Assembly (NCBI GenBank): GCA_022072055.1 | Contig: JAJVIK010000004.1 | Coordinates: 212,820 to 276,819 of the forward strand | Direction: 5' to 3' | Length of the DNA stretch: 64,000 bases | Source: a bacterium | GTDB lineage: Bacteria > Hinthialibacterota > Hinthialibacteria > OLB16 | Part shown: piece by piece, positions 57,774 through 64,000 of the stretch | Layout of the letters: the number at the start of each line of letters is the position of its first letter | How positions within the stretch are numbered: position 1 is the stretch's first letter | Translations under genes and position numbers: made by a program | Notes under the pieces: model-generated | What the model was told of the DNA's origin: nothing | The model's input: the letters and a program-made list of their open reading frames with translations, nothing else | Database searches by the model: none

Positions 57774-58439
57774 TCAGCCATCCAGACGGCGCAGGAGCCA
57801 GTTCACCAGGGCGTCGGCGATGGCCTCCTTGCCGATGTAAGGTTCGGACCATTTCTCGACCGAAGGCTCGAACAGAAAGCCGGTGTGCTTGCCGGGGTTC
57901 TTGAACGGGGCGAAGTTGGCCACCACCAAATTGCAGTCCGCCTTGATTCCGAGATGGCGCGCGGCGGATTTGAGGTCTTCGAGATTATCTCCGGTCTCCA
58001 GCTTAAAACCCACGAGAAGGGCATCCGGATAGAGGGCCTTGAAGCGGCGGATGATCTTCGGAGTGGGGATCAACTTCAGGTTCCATTCCTCACGGTCCGA
58101 GTCGATCTTCTCAGGACTGGTCTCGGCGGGAATGAAATCCAGGATCGCCATGGCGTGTATCCAGGCGTCGAAGGGAGGGGCATCCCCGGAGAACATCTCC
58201 ACACAGCGGATGACATCTTGCGGCGTGTCGGCCTCATGGATGCGCACGTTTGGGTGGATCGGTCGGACCGCGCCGGGGCCGAGGATATGATCGACCGCCG
58301 CGCCCATGCTCCCAAGCTTGTCGGAGATCATGGCGCCGAGGGATCCGGTCGATGCATTGGCGAGGTAGCGGACCGGATCGAGCCAAGCGCGTGTCGGCCC
58401 GGCGGTCACTCCAAATCGTCTTCTGGAGAGAAAGCCCAT
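57774..58439 (-). CDS. stand-alone phosphopantothenate-cysteine ligase-like protein (CoaB domain)
   Basis: 221 residues. VTAGPTRAWLDPVRYLANASTG aligns with the nucleotide-binding TAGGTREPIDPVRYxTNxSSG of CoaB, and AILDFIPAE with EWNLKLIPTPKII supplies the conserved Lys region (K in LKL). CoaB joins phosphopantothenate and cysteine for coenzyme A. The decarboxylase half (CoaC) normally fused upstream is absent, and no flavin CoaC gene is nearby. It could be a split CoaB or a paralogue with another role. A GNAT gene follows. Confidence 0.75.
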   Translation of the reverse strand: MGFLSRRRFGVTAGPTRAWLDPVRYLANASTGSLGAMISDKLGSMGAAVDHILGPGAVRPIHPNVRIHEADTPQDVIRCVEMFSGDAPPFDAWIHAMAILDFIPAETSPEKIDSDREEWNLKLIPTPKIIRRFKALYPDALLVGFKLETGDNLEDLKSAARHLGIKADCNLVVANFAPFKNPGKHTGFLFEPSVEKWSEPYIGKEAIADALVNWLLRRLDG

Positions 58440-58484
58440 CCTCGGTCCTCCCTTGCCGTCGAGTTCCCATGGAGTCTAATGCGA

Positions 58485-58507
58485 TTGGGGGCCGGATTGA
58501 CCCCCAA
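58485..58507. repeat. inverted repeat between divergent genes
   Basis: TTGGGGG (58485-58491) and CCCCCAA (58501-58507) are perfect complements with a nine-base loop. They sit in the 95 bp between the divergent CoaB-like and ADP-ribosylglycohydrolase-like genes, where operators are expected. Confidence 0.5.
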
Positions 58508-58534
58508 AGCCTCCCCAGCTAAGTTGAAACGGTC

Positions 58535-59737
58535 ATGACCCTCGGCATGGTCGATTTGGATGATAAAGTTCACGGCATGCTCCTCTTGGGGGCCTACGGG
58601 GATGCCCTCGGCGCGACGACCGAGGGGAAACCCCCACCCATTCACCTCGTGATTCGCCTCCCCTTCAGCCGCACCATCCACGCCGGAACGGGTGGCCCCT
58701 GGCGGTGCTGGCTCCCGGCCGACCGCATCCCCGCCGACACGGTCGGGATGGTGACCGATGACACGCTCTTCCGGCACTTCCTCTGGATTCCATTCCTCGA
58801 AAGGACGGCAAGGACGAAAGGGACTGCATCCGAGGAGTCCTTTATCCGGTTCCTGGAGGAAGAACTGAGGAGGTCGGTCGATTCCGCCGGGAGCGCCCGC
58901 TTGGGGGAGGGCTTCGCGAGGAATCGGGAGGCCCAGATACGCGACTGGCTGGCAATGTTCGCGGCGGCGCGAGCCGGAGAGAGCAGCCCCCAGGCGGAAG
59001 CGTGCTTCTTCAAGTCCGGCCAGCCGATCTGCTTCGGCTTGTTCATGCTTCCGACTCTCGCCGCCTGGATGGTCCACGCCAGGGACGAGGAAGCGTTCGA
59101 CTCCTTCAGTCGGTTTCTGTCTTTGGACCAGGGGCACGCCAAGGAGGCCGCGGGAATGCTCGGCGCGTGGACAGCTCGCGCGCTCGCGGAGGATCCCTCG
59201 AAGGTCGATCGGCCCACCGAGTGGCTCCGGGAAAGCTGGAAATCCCTCCTCCCGGTTCTTCGCTCTCGCGGGGAAAGGACCGCGGCGGAGCGAATCGAAA
59301 AGACGGTGGACCTCTTCCTGGACCTCGCGCGGGAGGTTGAGGGAGCGGGCTTGGAGGCAACCTGTCGCCGCCTTCATGCGCAACGTTCCAGCCCTCTTCC
59401 CACGGGGGTCACCGGCCTGGGGTTTGATCCGGCTGAGTTTCTCGCCGTGATCGCCTTTGCCCTGGAGGCGAGTCGGGATGACCTCCACCGGGCATTTGTA
59501 CTGATTGTGAACTCGGGCGGCGACACCGACACGCTGGCCTCGGTGTTCGGACAGCTGGTCGGGGCCCTCTTGGGTGAGCGATGTCTGCGCGAGAGATGTT
59601 CCCCGGAGATGCTCGAAGACGTTGGGTTTGTGGAACGAACGGCAAGGGGATTGTTCGGAATCGAATGGAGGATCGAGGGACTATCGTCGCCGGAAACTCA
59701 CCTGCTCATGCCTCACTCCACCGCCTTCCGGCTTTGA
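58535..59737 (+). CDS. ADP-ribosylglycohydrolase family protein
   Basis: 400 residues. GMLLLGAYGDALGATTEGK, MVTDDTLF (the acidic DD pair) and the C-terminal IVNSGGDTDTLASVFGQLVGALLG are the metal-binding signatures of the ADP_ribosyl_GH (DraG/ARH-like) fold. Such enzymes remove ADP-ribose from proteins, nucleotides or DNA. No partner ADP-ribosyltransferase lies in the window. Its 3' end overlaps recR by 25 bp tail to tail. An ATG four codons downstream is an alternative start. Confidence 0.87.
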   Translation: MTLGMVDLDDKVHGMLLLGAYGDALGATTEGKPPPIHLVIRLPFSRTIHAGTGGPWRCWLPADRIPADTVGMVTDDTLFRHFLWIPFLERTARTKGTASEESFIRFLEEELRRSVDSAGSARLGEGFARNREAQIRDWLAMFAAARAGESSPQAEACFFKSGQPICFGLFMLPTLAAWMVHARDEEAFDSFSRFLSLDQGHAKEAAGMLGAWTARALAEDPSKVDRPTEWLRESWKSLLPVLRSRGERTAAERIEKTVDLFLDLAREVEGAGLEATCRRLHAQRSSPLPTGVTGLGFDPAEFLAVIAFALEASRDDLHRAFVLIVNSGGDTDTLASVFGQLVGALLGERCLRERCSPEMLEDVGFVERTARGLFGIEWRIEGLSSPETHLLMPHSTAFRL

Positions 59738-60327
59738 ATGGCAACCGAAAGGGTGTCGGCGTCGGCATAAGCCAGATCGCCGCCCATCGGAAGACCGCGC
59801 GCGAATCGCGTCACCGCAATGCCCAGATTGAGTCCGTGGATCACCCCCTTGAGATAGGCGGCGGTGGCCTCGCCTTCCACCGAGGGGTTGGTGGCGAGGA
59901 TGATTTCCCGGACCTCGCATGAGCGCAAGCGCTCCAGAAGCTCGCGGACCCGGAGTTCGCCGGGTCCGATCCCATCGAGCGGAGAGAGTGTCCCGCCAAG
60001 GACATGATAGAGGCCGTGATAGGCGTCGGTGCGCTCCACCGAGAGCACATCCAGCGGTCCCTCCACCACGCAGATCTCCGTGCGGACCCGTGCGGAGTCC
60101 ACGCAGATCCAACAGGGATCGGATTCGGTGAGGTTTCCGCAAAGGGAGCAATGCCGAATCCTCTCGGGGATCGCGGCGATGGTTTCGGCAAGGGCGCGCA
60201 GTCGCTCGGGCGATTCGGCCACAAGATGGTACGCGAGCGCGGTGGCGGACTTGGGGCCGATTCCGGGCAGGCGGTTGAGCTCGGCGATCAGGCTTTCAAC
60301 CGTGGGGAGGTTCCTGAAGGACTTCAC
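59713..60327 (-). CDS. recR: recombination protein RecR
   Basis: 204 residues. The helix-hairpin-helix LNRLPGIGPKSATALAYHL is followed by the zinc finger Cys60, 63, 72, 75 and the Toprim strand CVVEGPLDVLSVERT. HVLGGTLSPLDGIGPGELR and LATNPSVEGEATAAYL are diagnostic. With RecF/RecO it loads RecA at gaps. It overlaps ybaB by four bases (ATGA). Confidence 0.97.
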   Translation of the reverse strand: MKSFRNLPTVESLIAELNRLPGIGPKSATALAYHLVAESPERLRALAETIAAIPERIRHCSLCGNLTESDPCWICVDSARVRTEICVVEGPLDVLSVERTDAYHGLYHVLGGTLSPLDGIGPGELRVRELLERLRSCEVREIILATNPSVEGEATAAYLKGVIHGLNLGIAVTRFARGLPMGGDLAYADADTLSVAIQSRKAVE

Positions 60328-60659
60328 AGACCAAGGTCCATTCCGGGCGGAAGCCCGAGTCCGCCGGTGAGCTCGGCGAGTTTCGCGCGACGGTGTTCGG
60401 CCAGATTCTGATTGAAGCTGTTGATCGCTGCGAGGACCAGGTCCTCCAGCATTTCGACATCCCCCCGCTGGACCGTGGCGGGATCGAGGTCCACGGATTG
60501 GACGGTTCCATCGGCGCGCCCCTTGATGCGCACAAGGCCGCCGCCGGAAACCCCCTCGGCGGGAGTCTCCACAAGGGACTGCTTGAGCGAATCCACTTTC
60601 TGCTGGATGTCGCGCGCGTTCTTGATCAGATTCGCCAGATCACCAAAACCCTTGAGCAT
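60324..60659 (-). CDS. YbaB/EbfC-family nucleoid-associated protein
   Basis: 111 residues. MLKGFGDLANLIKNARDIQQKVDSLKQSL is the coiled N-terminal part, GGGLVRIKGRADGTVQSVDLDPATV the core, and DLVLAAINSFNQNLAEHRRAKLAELTGG the typical end. YbaB binds DNA and coats the nucleoid. dnaX-ybaB-recR is the widespread arrangement, here with 26 bp and a 4 bp overlap as spacings. Confidence 0.95.
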   Translation of the reverse strand: MLKGFGDLANLIKNARDIQQKVDSLKQSLVETPAEGVSGGGLVRIKGRADGTVQSVDLDPATVQRGDVEMLEDLVLAAINSFNQNLAEHRRAKLAELTGGLGLPPGMDLGL

Positions 60660-60685
60660 GTTCGCACCTCACCCCATCGCCATGG

Positions 60686-62461
60686 TTAGCGGTTGGGATT
60701 ATTTCGTATTTCGAGGATGACTCCATCAAACTGTTCGAGGAGGGTCTTTACAGCCGGCTCCGCCTCCGTGACCTCGTCCGCCGAGAAGACTGGAGCCGAA
60801 GCGGGAGGGGGGGTCTCCACAACGGCCAGCTGCACCCGAGGAAGCTCCGCCCGGGCCACACCCCGGATCGAAACCTCGGCGCGAACCCCGAAGTGCTCCC
60901 AGAGGACCGCCTTGAGGACCTCGCGCGCCTTGCGGGAGCCGAGCTGGCTGATGTGGTATTCCAAGTCGTTGGGCAGCGCGAGCTCCAACACGCCATCCGA
61001 GTAGGCGATGGGGGCGGCGTCCCCCAGGTAACCGCCATAGCGAATGTCCCGATCAGAGACATGGTGGCAGAAGGTCGCCCACTGCTCGCCGAGCGTGTCG
61101 ATCAGATCCTTTTCCGGCTCCTCATCCATCCGGATGGCGACCTTGGGCACGGCCGGATCGGGTGGAGTGGAGCTTAAACGAGCCGAAGCATTTTCAAGGT
61201 CCTTGGGCGGGCCTAAGGTCTCCGTAAGAGGGGCGATCTTCATCGGAGCGGGCGGACCAACCCGCGCGCGCGACTCCTCGGGGAGAGGCGCGACCGGGCG
61301 ATTCGGAATTCCCCCGCCGCCGAGGAGCGCTTCGATCTCGACCGTGGTGGGCATCTTCGCGAGCTTGATCACCACCGCCTCGCAGACCGCGCGCGGCGAG
61401 CCGGTCGAACGCAGACGGCGCTCGGCCTCGAAGAGGATGTCGATCCCCTGAAGAAGGTCCTCCAGTGCGAAGCGCGCTCCTTGTTCGGCAAGCTGTCGCG
61501 ACTCCTCTTGAGGGAGTCCGAGGAGGTCGGGATGGTCCGGCGCCGACCTGGCGACCATCAGGTTGCGGAAGTGCCAGAGGAGGTCCTTGACCAGATGGGC
61601 CATGTCCTGTCCGCGATGGTGGGCCTCGTGGATCAGATCGAGGGCGCGAAGCACATTGCGGGTTCGGATCGACTCGGCGATTTCGGAAAGCGTGTCGAAA
61701 CGCACGCCGCCGAGCAGGAGCTCGACCTCCTCCAGGGTAAGCGACTCATCCGCAAGGCTCGCCACCTGGTCGAACAGGGATTGAGCGTCGCGCATCCCCC
61801 CCTCGGAGGTTCGCGCGATCAGATAGAGGACCTTCTCACGGATGGCTTCGGGGATGCGGGAGCCTTCCTCCGACCGCAAGCACTTCCGCAGGTTGGCCAC
61901 GGTCTGCTCCAGGGAAAGCGGGCGGAAGCGGTATTGCTGGCAACGCGAAAGGATGGTGTCCAGCATCTTGTCCGCCTCGGTGGTGGCTAGGATGAACTTG
62001 GCGTGCGGCGGCGGCTCCTCCAAGGTTTTGAGGAGCGCGTTGAACGCGTCCTTGGTGAGCTGGTGGGCCTCATCGATGATGTACACCTTGAAACGGCACA
62101 TGGTGGGTGGGAAGCGGACATTCTCACGGAGATCGCGGGCCTCATCGATGCCCCGATTACTCGCGGCGTCGAGCTCGATCACATCCAGCGCGCGCCCTCC
62201 GGTGATCGAACGACAGCTCTGACACTCGTTGCAGGGCTCGCCATCCGCGGGGCTTTCGCAGTTGATCGCCTTGGCGAGGATGCGCGCGGTGGAGGTCTTG
62301 CCCACTCCGCGCGGACCGCTGAAGAGGTACGCGTTGGCGAGACGATCCCTGCGCACCGCGTTGCGGAGAGTGTGGGTGATGTGATCCTGTCCGGTCACTT
62401 CCGCGAAGGTTTGCGGCCGAAACTTGAGCGCGCTGACAACGAAACGATTCTGATCGTTCAT
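60686..62461 (-). CDS. dnaX: DNA polymerase III subunit gamma/tau
   Basis: 591 residues from the ATG ending at 62461 (MNDQNRFVVSALKFRPQTF). The Walker A sequence GPRGVGKTSTA starts at about residue 49, the zinc cysteines are at 68, 77, 80 and 83, and the Walker B is YIIDEAHQL. EPPPHAKFILATTEADKMLDTILSRCQ (SRC sensor) and domain III follow. The C-terminal third is tau-like, Pro-rich then a small polymerase-binding fold. No A-rich slippery heptamer for a gamma form was noticed. Clamp loading in the replisome. Confidence 0.96.
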   Translation of the reverse strand: MNDQNRFVVSALKFRPQTFAEVTGQDHITHTLRNAVRRDRLANAYLFSGPRGVGKTSTARILAKAINCESPADGEPCNECQSCRSITGGRALDVIELDAASNRGIDEARDLRENVRFPPTMCRFKVYIIDEAHQLTKDAFNALLKTLEEPPPHAKFILATTEADKMLDTILSRCQQYRFRPLSLEQTVANLRKCLRSEEGSRIPEAIREKVLYLIARTSEGGMRDAQSLFDQVASLADESLTLEEVELLLGGVRFDTLSEIAESIRTRNVLRALDLIHEAHHRGQDMAHLVKDLLWHFRNLMVARSAPDHPDLLGLPQEESRQLAEQGARFALEDLLQGIDILFEAERRLRSTGSPRAVCEAVVIKLAKMPTTVEIEALLGGGGIPNRPVAPLPEESRARVGPPAPMKIAPLTETLGPPKDLENASARLSSTPPDPAVPKVAIRMDEEPEKDLIDTLGEQWATFCHHVSDRDIRYGGYLGDAAPIAYSDGVLELALPNDLEYHISQLGSRKAREVLKAVLWEHFGVRAEVSIRGVARAELPRVQLAVVETPPPASAPVFSADEVTEAEPAVKTLLEQFDGVILEIRNNPNR

Positions 62462-62654
62462 GGACTTCGATCCTACCGAAAGCCGGGCGCGAGGTGTAGG
62501 GTTCGCGCCGCGCGTGCAAGGTCGCGCCGCCGGACGGATGTTGATCACGCTCATGCTTACGTGTTGACACGCCGATAATGAACCGCGACGATGGATGGCA
62601 TGAAGAGATTCGGAACCGAGGTAAAAAAAAATGCGCGCGAAAATGTTTTCTTCC

Positions 62655-62683
62655 TTGACAACGCGCGATCAAGAATTTAACTT
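62655..62683 (+). promoter_or_regulatory. sigma-70-like promoter of the histone-like minigene
   Basis: A perfect TTGACA (62655-62660) is followed after 17 bases by TAACTT (62678-62683). The start of transcription would be near 62,690. The stretch upstream (62,462-62,654) is the divergent dnaX leader and contains an isolated TTGACA at 62564 without a matching -10. Confidence 0.55.
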
Positions 62684-62692
62684 TACGTCGAT

Positions 62693-62793
62693 GTCTCGGA
62701 GGGGAACGAGACTGTGGACCTTGGAGGACCCGCTGATCGGAATGCCGATCGACCCAAGGGATCAACGGAGCCGGTGATGCAGTTGCCGTCCGT
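62693..62793 (+). promoter_or_regulatory. structured 5' leader of the histone-like minigene
   Basis: Four complementary pairs follow one another: GTCTCG/CGAGAC (62693-62698, 62707-62712); CCTTGG/CCAAGG (62719-62724, 62754-62759), which encloses GATCGG/CCGATC (62735-62740, 62745-62750); and ACGGA/TCCGT (62765-62769, 62789-62793), with an inner CGG/CCG. The predicted 5' leader of about 135 bases is therefore well folded right up to the ribosome-binding site. It matches no riboswitch class I recognise. Confidence 0.5.
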
Positions 62794-62825
62794 GACCACT
62801 CATAAACGGGGGAGGTGAATGACCC

Positions 62826-62936
62826 ATGGCCGCAGCGAAGAAGGCTGTAAAGAAGGCCGCCAAGAAAGCCGCCAAGAAGACGGCGAAGAAGGCCGCCAAG
62901 AAGTCGGCGAAGAAAGCCGCCAAGAAGGGCAAGTAA
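62826..62936 (+). CDS. 36-residue histone-H1-like Lys/Ala-rich peptide
   Basis: The peptide begins MAAAKKAVKKAAKKAAKK and continues with the same four-residue beat, a KK pair every fourth position eight times, ending GK; 17 of 36 residues are lysine. This resembles the C-terminal tail of histone H1 and bacterial H1-like proteins (AlgP, HctB-type), which bind and compact DNA without a fixed fold. GGGGGAGGTGA ends eight bases before the ATG. Another ATG at 62819 opens a 61-codon frame over the same region, but its product is a Glu/Arg/Gln repeat with no known analogue. Single-gene unit with its own promoter and terminator. Confidence 0.75.
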   Translation: MAAAKKAVKKAAKKAAKKTAKKAAKKSAKKAAKKGK

Positions 62937-63032
62937 GCCCCTTCCCGACATTGACGCCTGCAATTCACGCGTACCGGCCCGTCGCTTTACGACGCGTCGA
63001 GTGACAGGCTCTACGAAAAGAAGTGTATACTG

Positions 63033-63063
63033 GCGCCCGGTTCCACCGGGCGCTTCTTTTTTT
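63033..63063 (+). terminator. intrinsic terminator after the histone-like minigene
   Basis: GCGCCCGG (63033-63040) and CCGGGCGC (63046-63053) form a perfect eight-base GC stem with the five-base loop TTCCA, followed by TTCTTTTTTT. This is a textbook Rho-independent terminator, about 97 bases after the peptide's stop codon. Confidence 0.92.
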
Positions 63064-63110
63064 ATATCCCCTTTTTTTCGGGATCGTGACGCGAGCTCGA
63101 GAACAGGGTT

Positions 63111-64000
63111 CTATTCGCCTCCGCCGGAGTCGAAGGTCGAAGACTTGACCGACACATAGTTCCGATCCAGCTCGTCTTGGAGCAGGAGGATACCGGCGAT
63201 GCGTCGAGCGATCCCGGTCAGCTCCTTGGCTTCCTCGGGCTTTAGCGCCCTCCCAAGCAAGTCTCGCTCCCGGTAGCTCAACCATTTCTTGAGGACTTGG
63301 TAACCGCCGATGTGAAACTCCCACACGGCCGCGGGGATGTTGCGCCAGTAAACGGAGTCATTGAGGTAAACATCGAGGGTCTCGGCCCCGAGTTGCCGGA
63401 TCGCGCGGCTTGCGGTCAGGTGGTTCAACTTGGCCTCGGCGTGCAGCGCTTCCCGCTCCTCGGGGATGTAAGCGCGCGCCACGGCGCGCCCCTTCCCCGG
63501 CATGGTGACCCCCGCCTTCCCGGCATGGCCCCACCCCACGGTGATCGCAAGCCCTTCGCCCCCCGTGTCGATGTGTCCTCCTCCCGCCTGGGTGACTGGA
63601 GCGACAGACCGGAAGAACGCACCCAGCTTCCCGGCGGTGATTCCGGGAACCTCTCGCTCCGTGTCGAGCAGAGTGGCGACCTGCTCCCCCAGCGCGGCTG
63701 AGGCCTCGAGCGCCTTGCGACTGTTCGGAAGCGGGATGCGCGGCCAGTCGCGGCGGAGACCATCGGCGTTTTCGGCGAGGTAAGCGGGGCTATAACCGAT
63801 GGCGAGCGCGTGCATCCAGATCAGCGAGGCTGTCTTGGGATCGGAGTCCGGGTCCCTGATCTTGAGTTTGGCGAGGTAAGCGCGCGCGGACGGGGAGAGG
63901 TTGGCGTGGGTCTCTCCATTTTCAAACAGTCCGTTCTCACGCTTTCCCCCACCGAATCCATTTGAAAGCAGAAAAGGGAAATGCCTTGCGTGACCGGAAA
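63111..64000 (-). CDS. type ISP restriction-modification enzyme-like protein (partial, C-terminal part)
   Basis: The frame enters from the right edge and ends at 63111, giving about 296 C-terminal residues. MHALAIGYSPAYLAENADGL, DWPRIPLPNSRKAL, the LGAETLDVYLNDSVYW segment and VWEFHIGGYQVLKKWLSYRE are patterns I associate with the C-terminal specificity region of type ISP enzymes (single-chain nuclease-helicase-methyltransferases) and related N6-adenine methyltransferases. The catalytic motifs lie outside the window, so activity cannot be judged. It converges on the histone-like unit, whose terminator lies between them. Confidence 0.6.
   Translation of the reverse strand, partial: SGHARHFPFLLSNGFGGGKRENGLFENGETHANLSPSARAYLAKLKIRDPDSDPKTASLIWMHALAIGYSPAYLAENADGLRRDWPRIPLPNSRKALEASAALGEQVATLLDTEREVPGITAGKLGAFFRSVAPVTQAGGGHIDTGGEGLAITVGWGHAGKAGVTMPGKGRAVARAYIPEEREALHAEAKLNHLTASRAIRQLGAETLDVYLNDSVYWRNIPAAVWEFHIGGYQVLKKWLSYRERDLLGRALKPEEAKELTGIARRIAGILLLQDELDRNYVSVKSSTFDSGGGE

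Noticed and set aside
60686-62461. Programmed frameshift in dnaX to make a gamma form
   Set aside because: No A-rich or other slippery heptamer with a downstream stem was noticed in the coding strand.
62564-62579. TTGACA followed closely by GATAAT upstream of the histone-like gene
   Set aside because: The spacer is only four bases, and no -10 is found at 16-18 bases.
62578-62658. Short ORF beginning ATG AAC CGC between dnaX and the histone-like gene
   Set aside because: Only 26 codons, no ribosome-binding site, includes an A9 run and overlaps the probable promoter.
62762-62968. Reverse-strand Phe/Ala/Leu-rich frame opposite the histone-like peptide, looking like a membrane peptide
   Set aside because: It is the complement of the Lys/Ala repeat (AAG read as CTT and so on), and the promoter and terminator point the other way.
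63001-63030. GTGACA-18-TATACT promoter-like boxes just before the terminator
   Set aside because: Transcription would start inside the terminator stem, so no useful RNA would result. Probably chance.

Overview
The window is a GC-rich bacterial chromosome segment. It is built around one unbroken 20.5 kb reverse-strand block of translation genes: rpsL, rpsG, fusA, tuf, the S10 set, the spc set and the alpha set, running from about 30,047 down to 9,552. No rRNA, tRNA, CRISPR array, insertion sequence or prophage was seen. Several traits suggest a member of the PVC superphylum or a neighbouring phylum (Verrucomicrobiota, Planctomycetota, Omnitrophota or Hydrogenedentota-like): a Minf_1886/TIGR04138-type gene after rplQ, a TIGR04073 (exosortase-associated) type gene inside the spc operon, a secreted protein with TPTPT linkers and a dockerin-like repeat, a FloA/NfeD operon, and a histone-H1-like Lys/Ala minigene. 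This placement is inference from remembered family distributions, not a computed phylogeny.

Layout. 1-9,526: a partial aspartate/aromatic aminotransferase, a dTDP-L-rhamnose 4-epimerase-like SDR, a B12-binding radical SAM protein, a single-domain response regulator, a secreted neutral-ceramidase-like protein, a classical SDR, a STAS/Cys-cluster/Pro-rich/NTF2-like chimera, and prfA. 9,552-30,047: the ribosomal superoperon, standard in order except for the TIGR04073-type gene between rplN and rplX (followed by two strong hairpins) and the Minf_1886-type gene at the distal end; infA appears to start with TTG inside the map stop codon. 30,333-38,746: a dockerin-like secreted protein, mutL, a DUF433/DUF5615 toxin-antitoxin-like pair, an MFS exporter, and an operon of long NfeD, short NfeD, FloA and a proline-rich membrane protein. 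38,847-45,514: a very large O-antigen-ligase-like membrane protein with TPRs, a TPR/OGT-like glycosyltransferase and L-rhamnose mutarotase. 45,818-53,119: a fatty-acid beta-oxidation operon (fadN-, fadA- and fadE-like, etfB, etfA) with a visible promoter region and two palindromic repeats between the first two genes. 53,145-58,439: phosphohexomutase, TPR protein, GH29 alpha-L-fucosidase, then a GNAT protein and a stand-alone CoaB-like protein. 58,535-62,461: an ADP-ribosylglycohydrolase and the classical dnaX-ybaB-recR operon. 62,655-63,063: a monocistronic unit with promoter, folded leader, 36-residue histone-like peptide and intrinsic terminator. 63,111 to the right edge: the C-terminal part of what resembles a type ISP restriction-modification protein.

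How the parts fit. The core is translation (ribosomal proteins, IF-1, EF-Tu, EF-G, RF1, Map) with secretion (SecY) and transcription (RpoA). Around it are genome maintenance (MutL, DnaX, RecR, YbaB, histone-like peptide), membrane organisation (FloA/NfeD), lipid catabolism (Fad/Etf, ceramidase-like) and glycan or deoxysugar metabolism (epimerase, mutarotase, fucosidase, phosphohexomutase, OGT and ligase). The least explained elements are the histone-like minigene with its folded leader, the TIGR04073 insertion with its hairpins, the STAS chimera, and the proline-rich partner of FloA.
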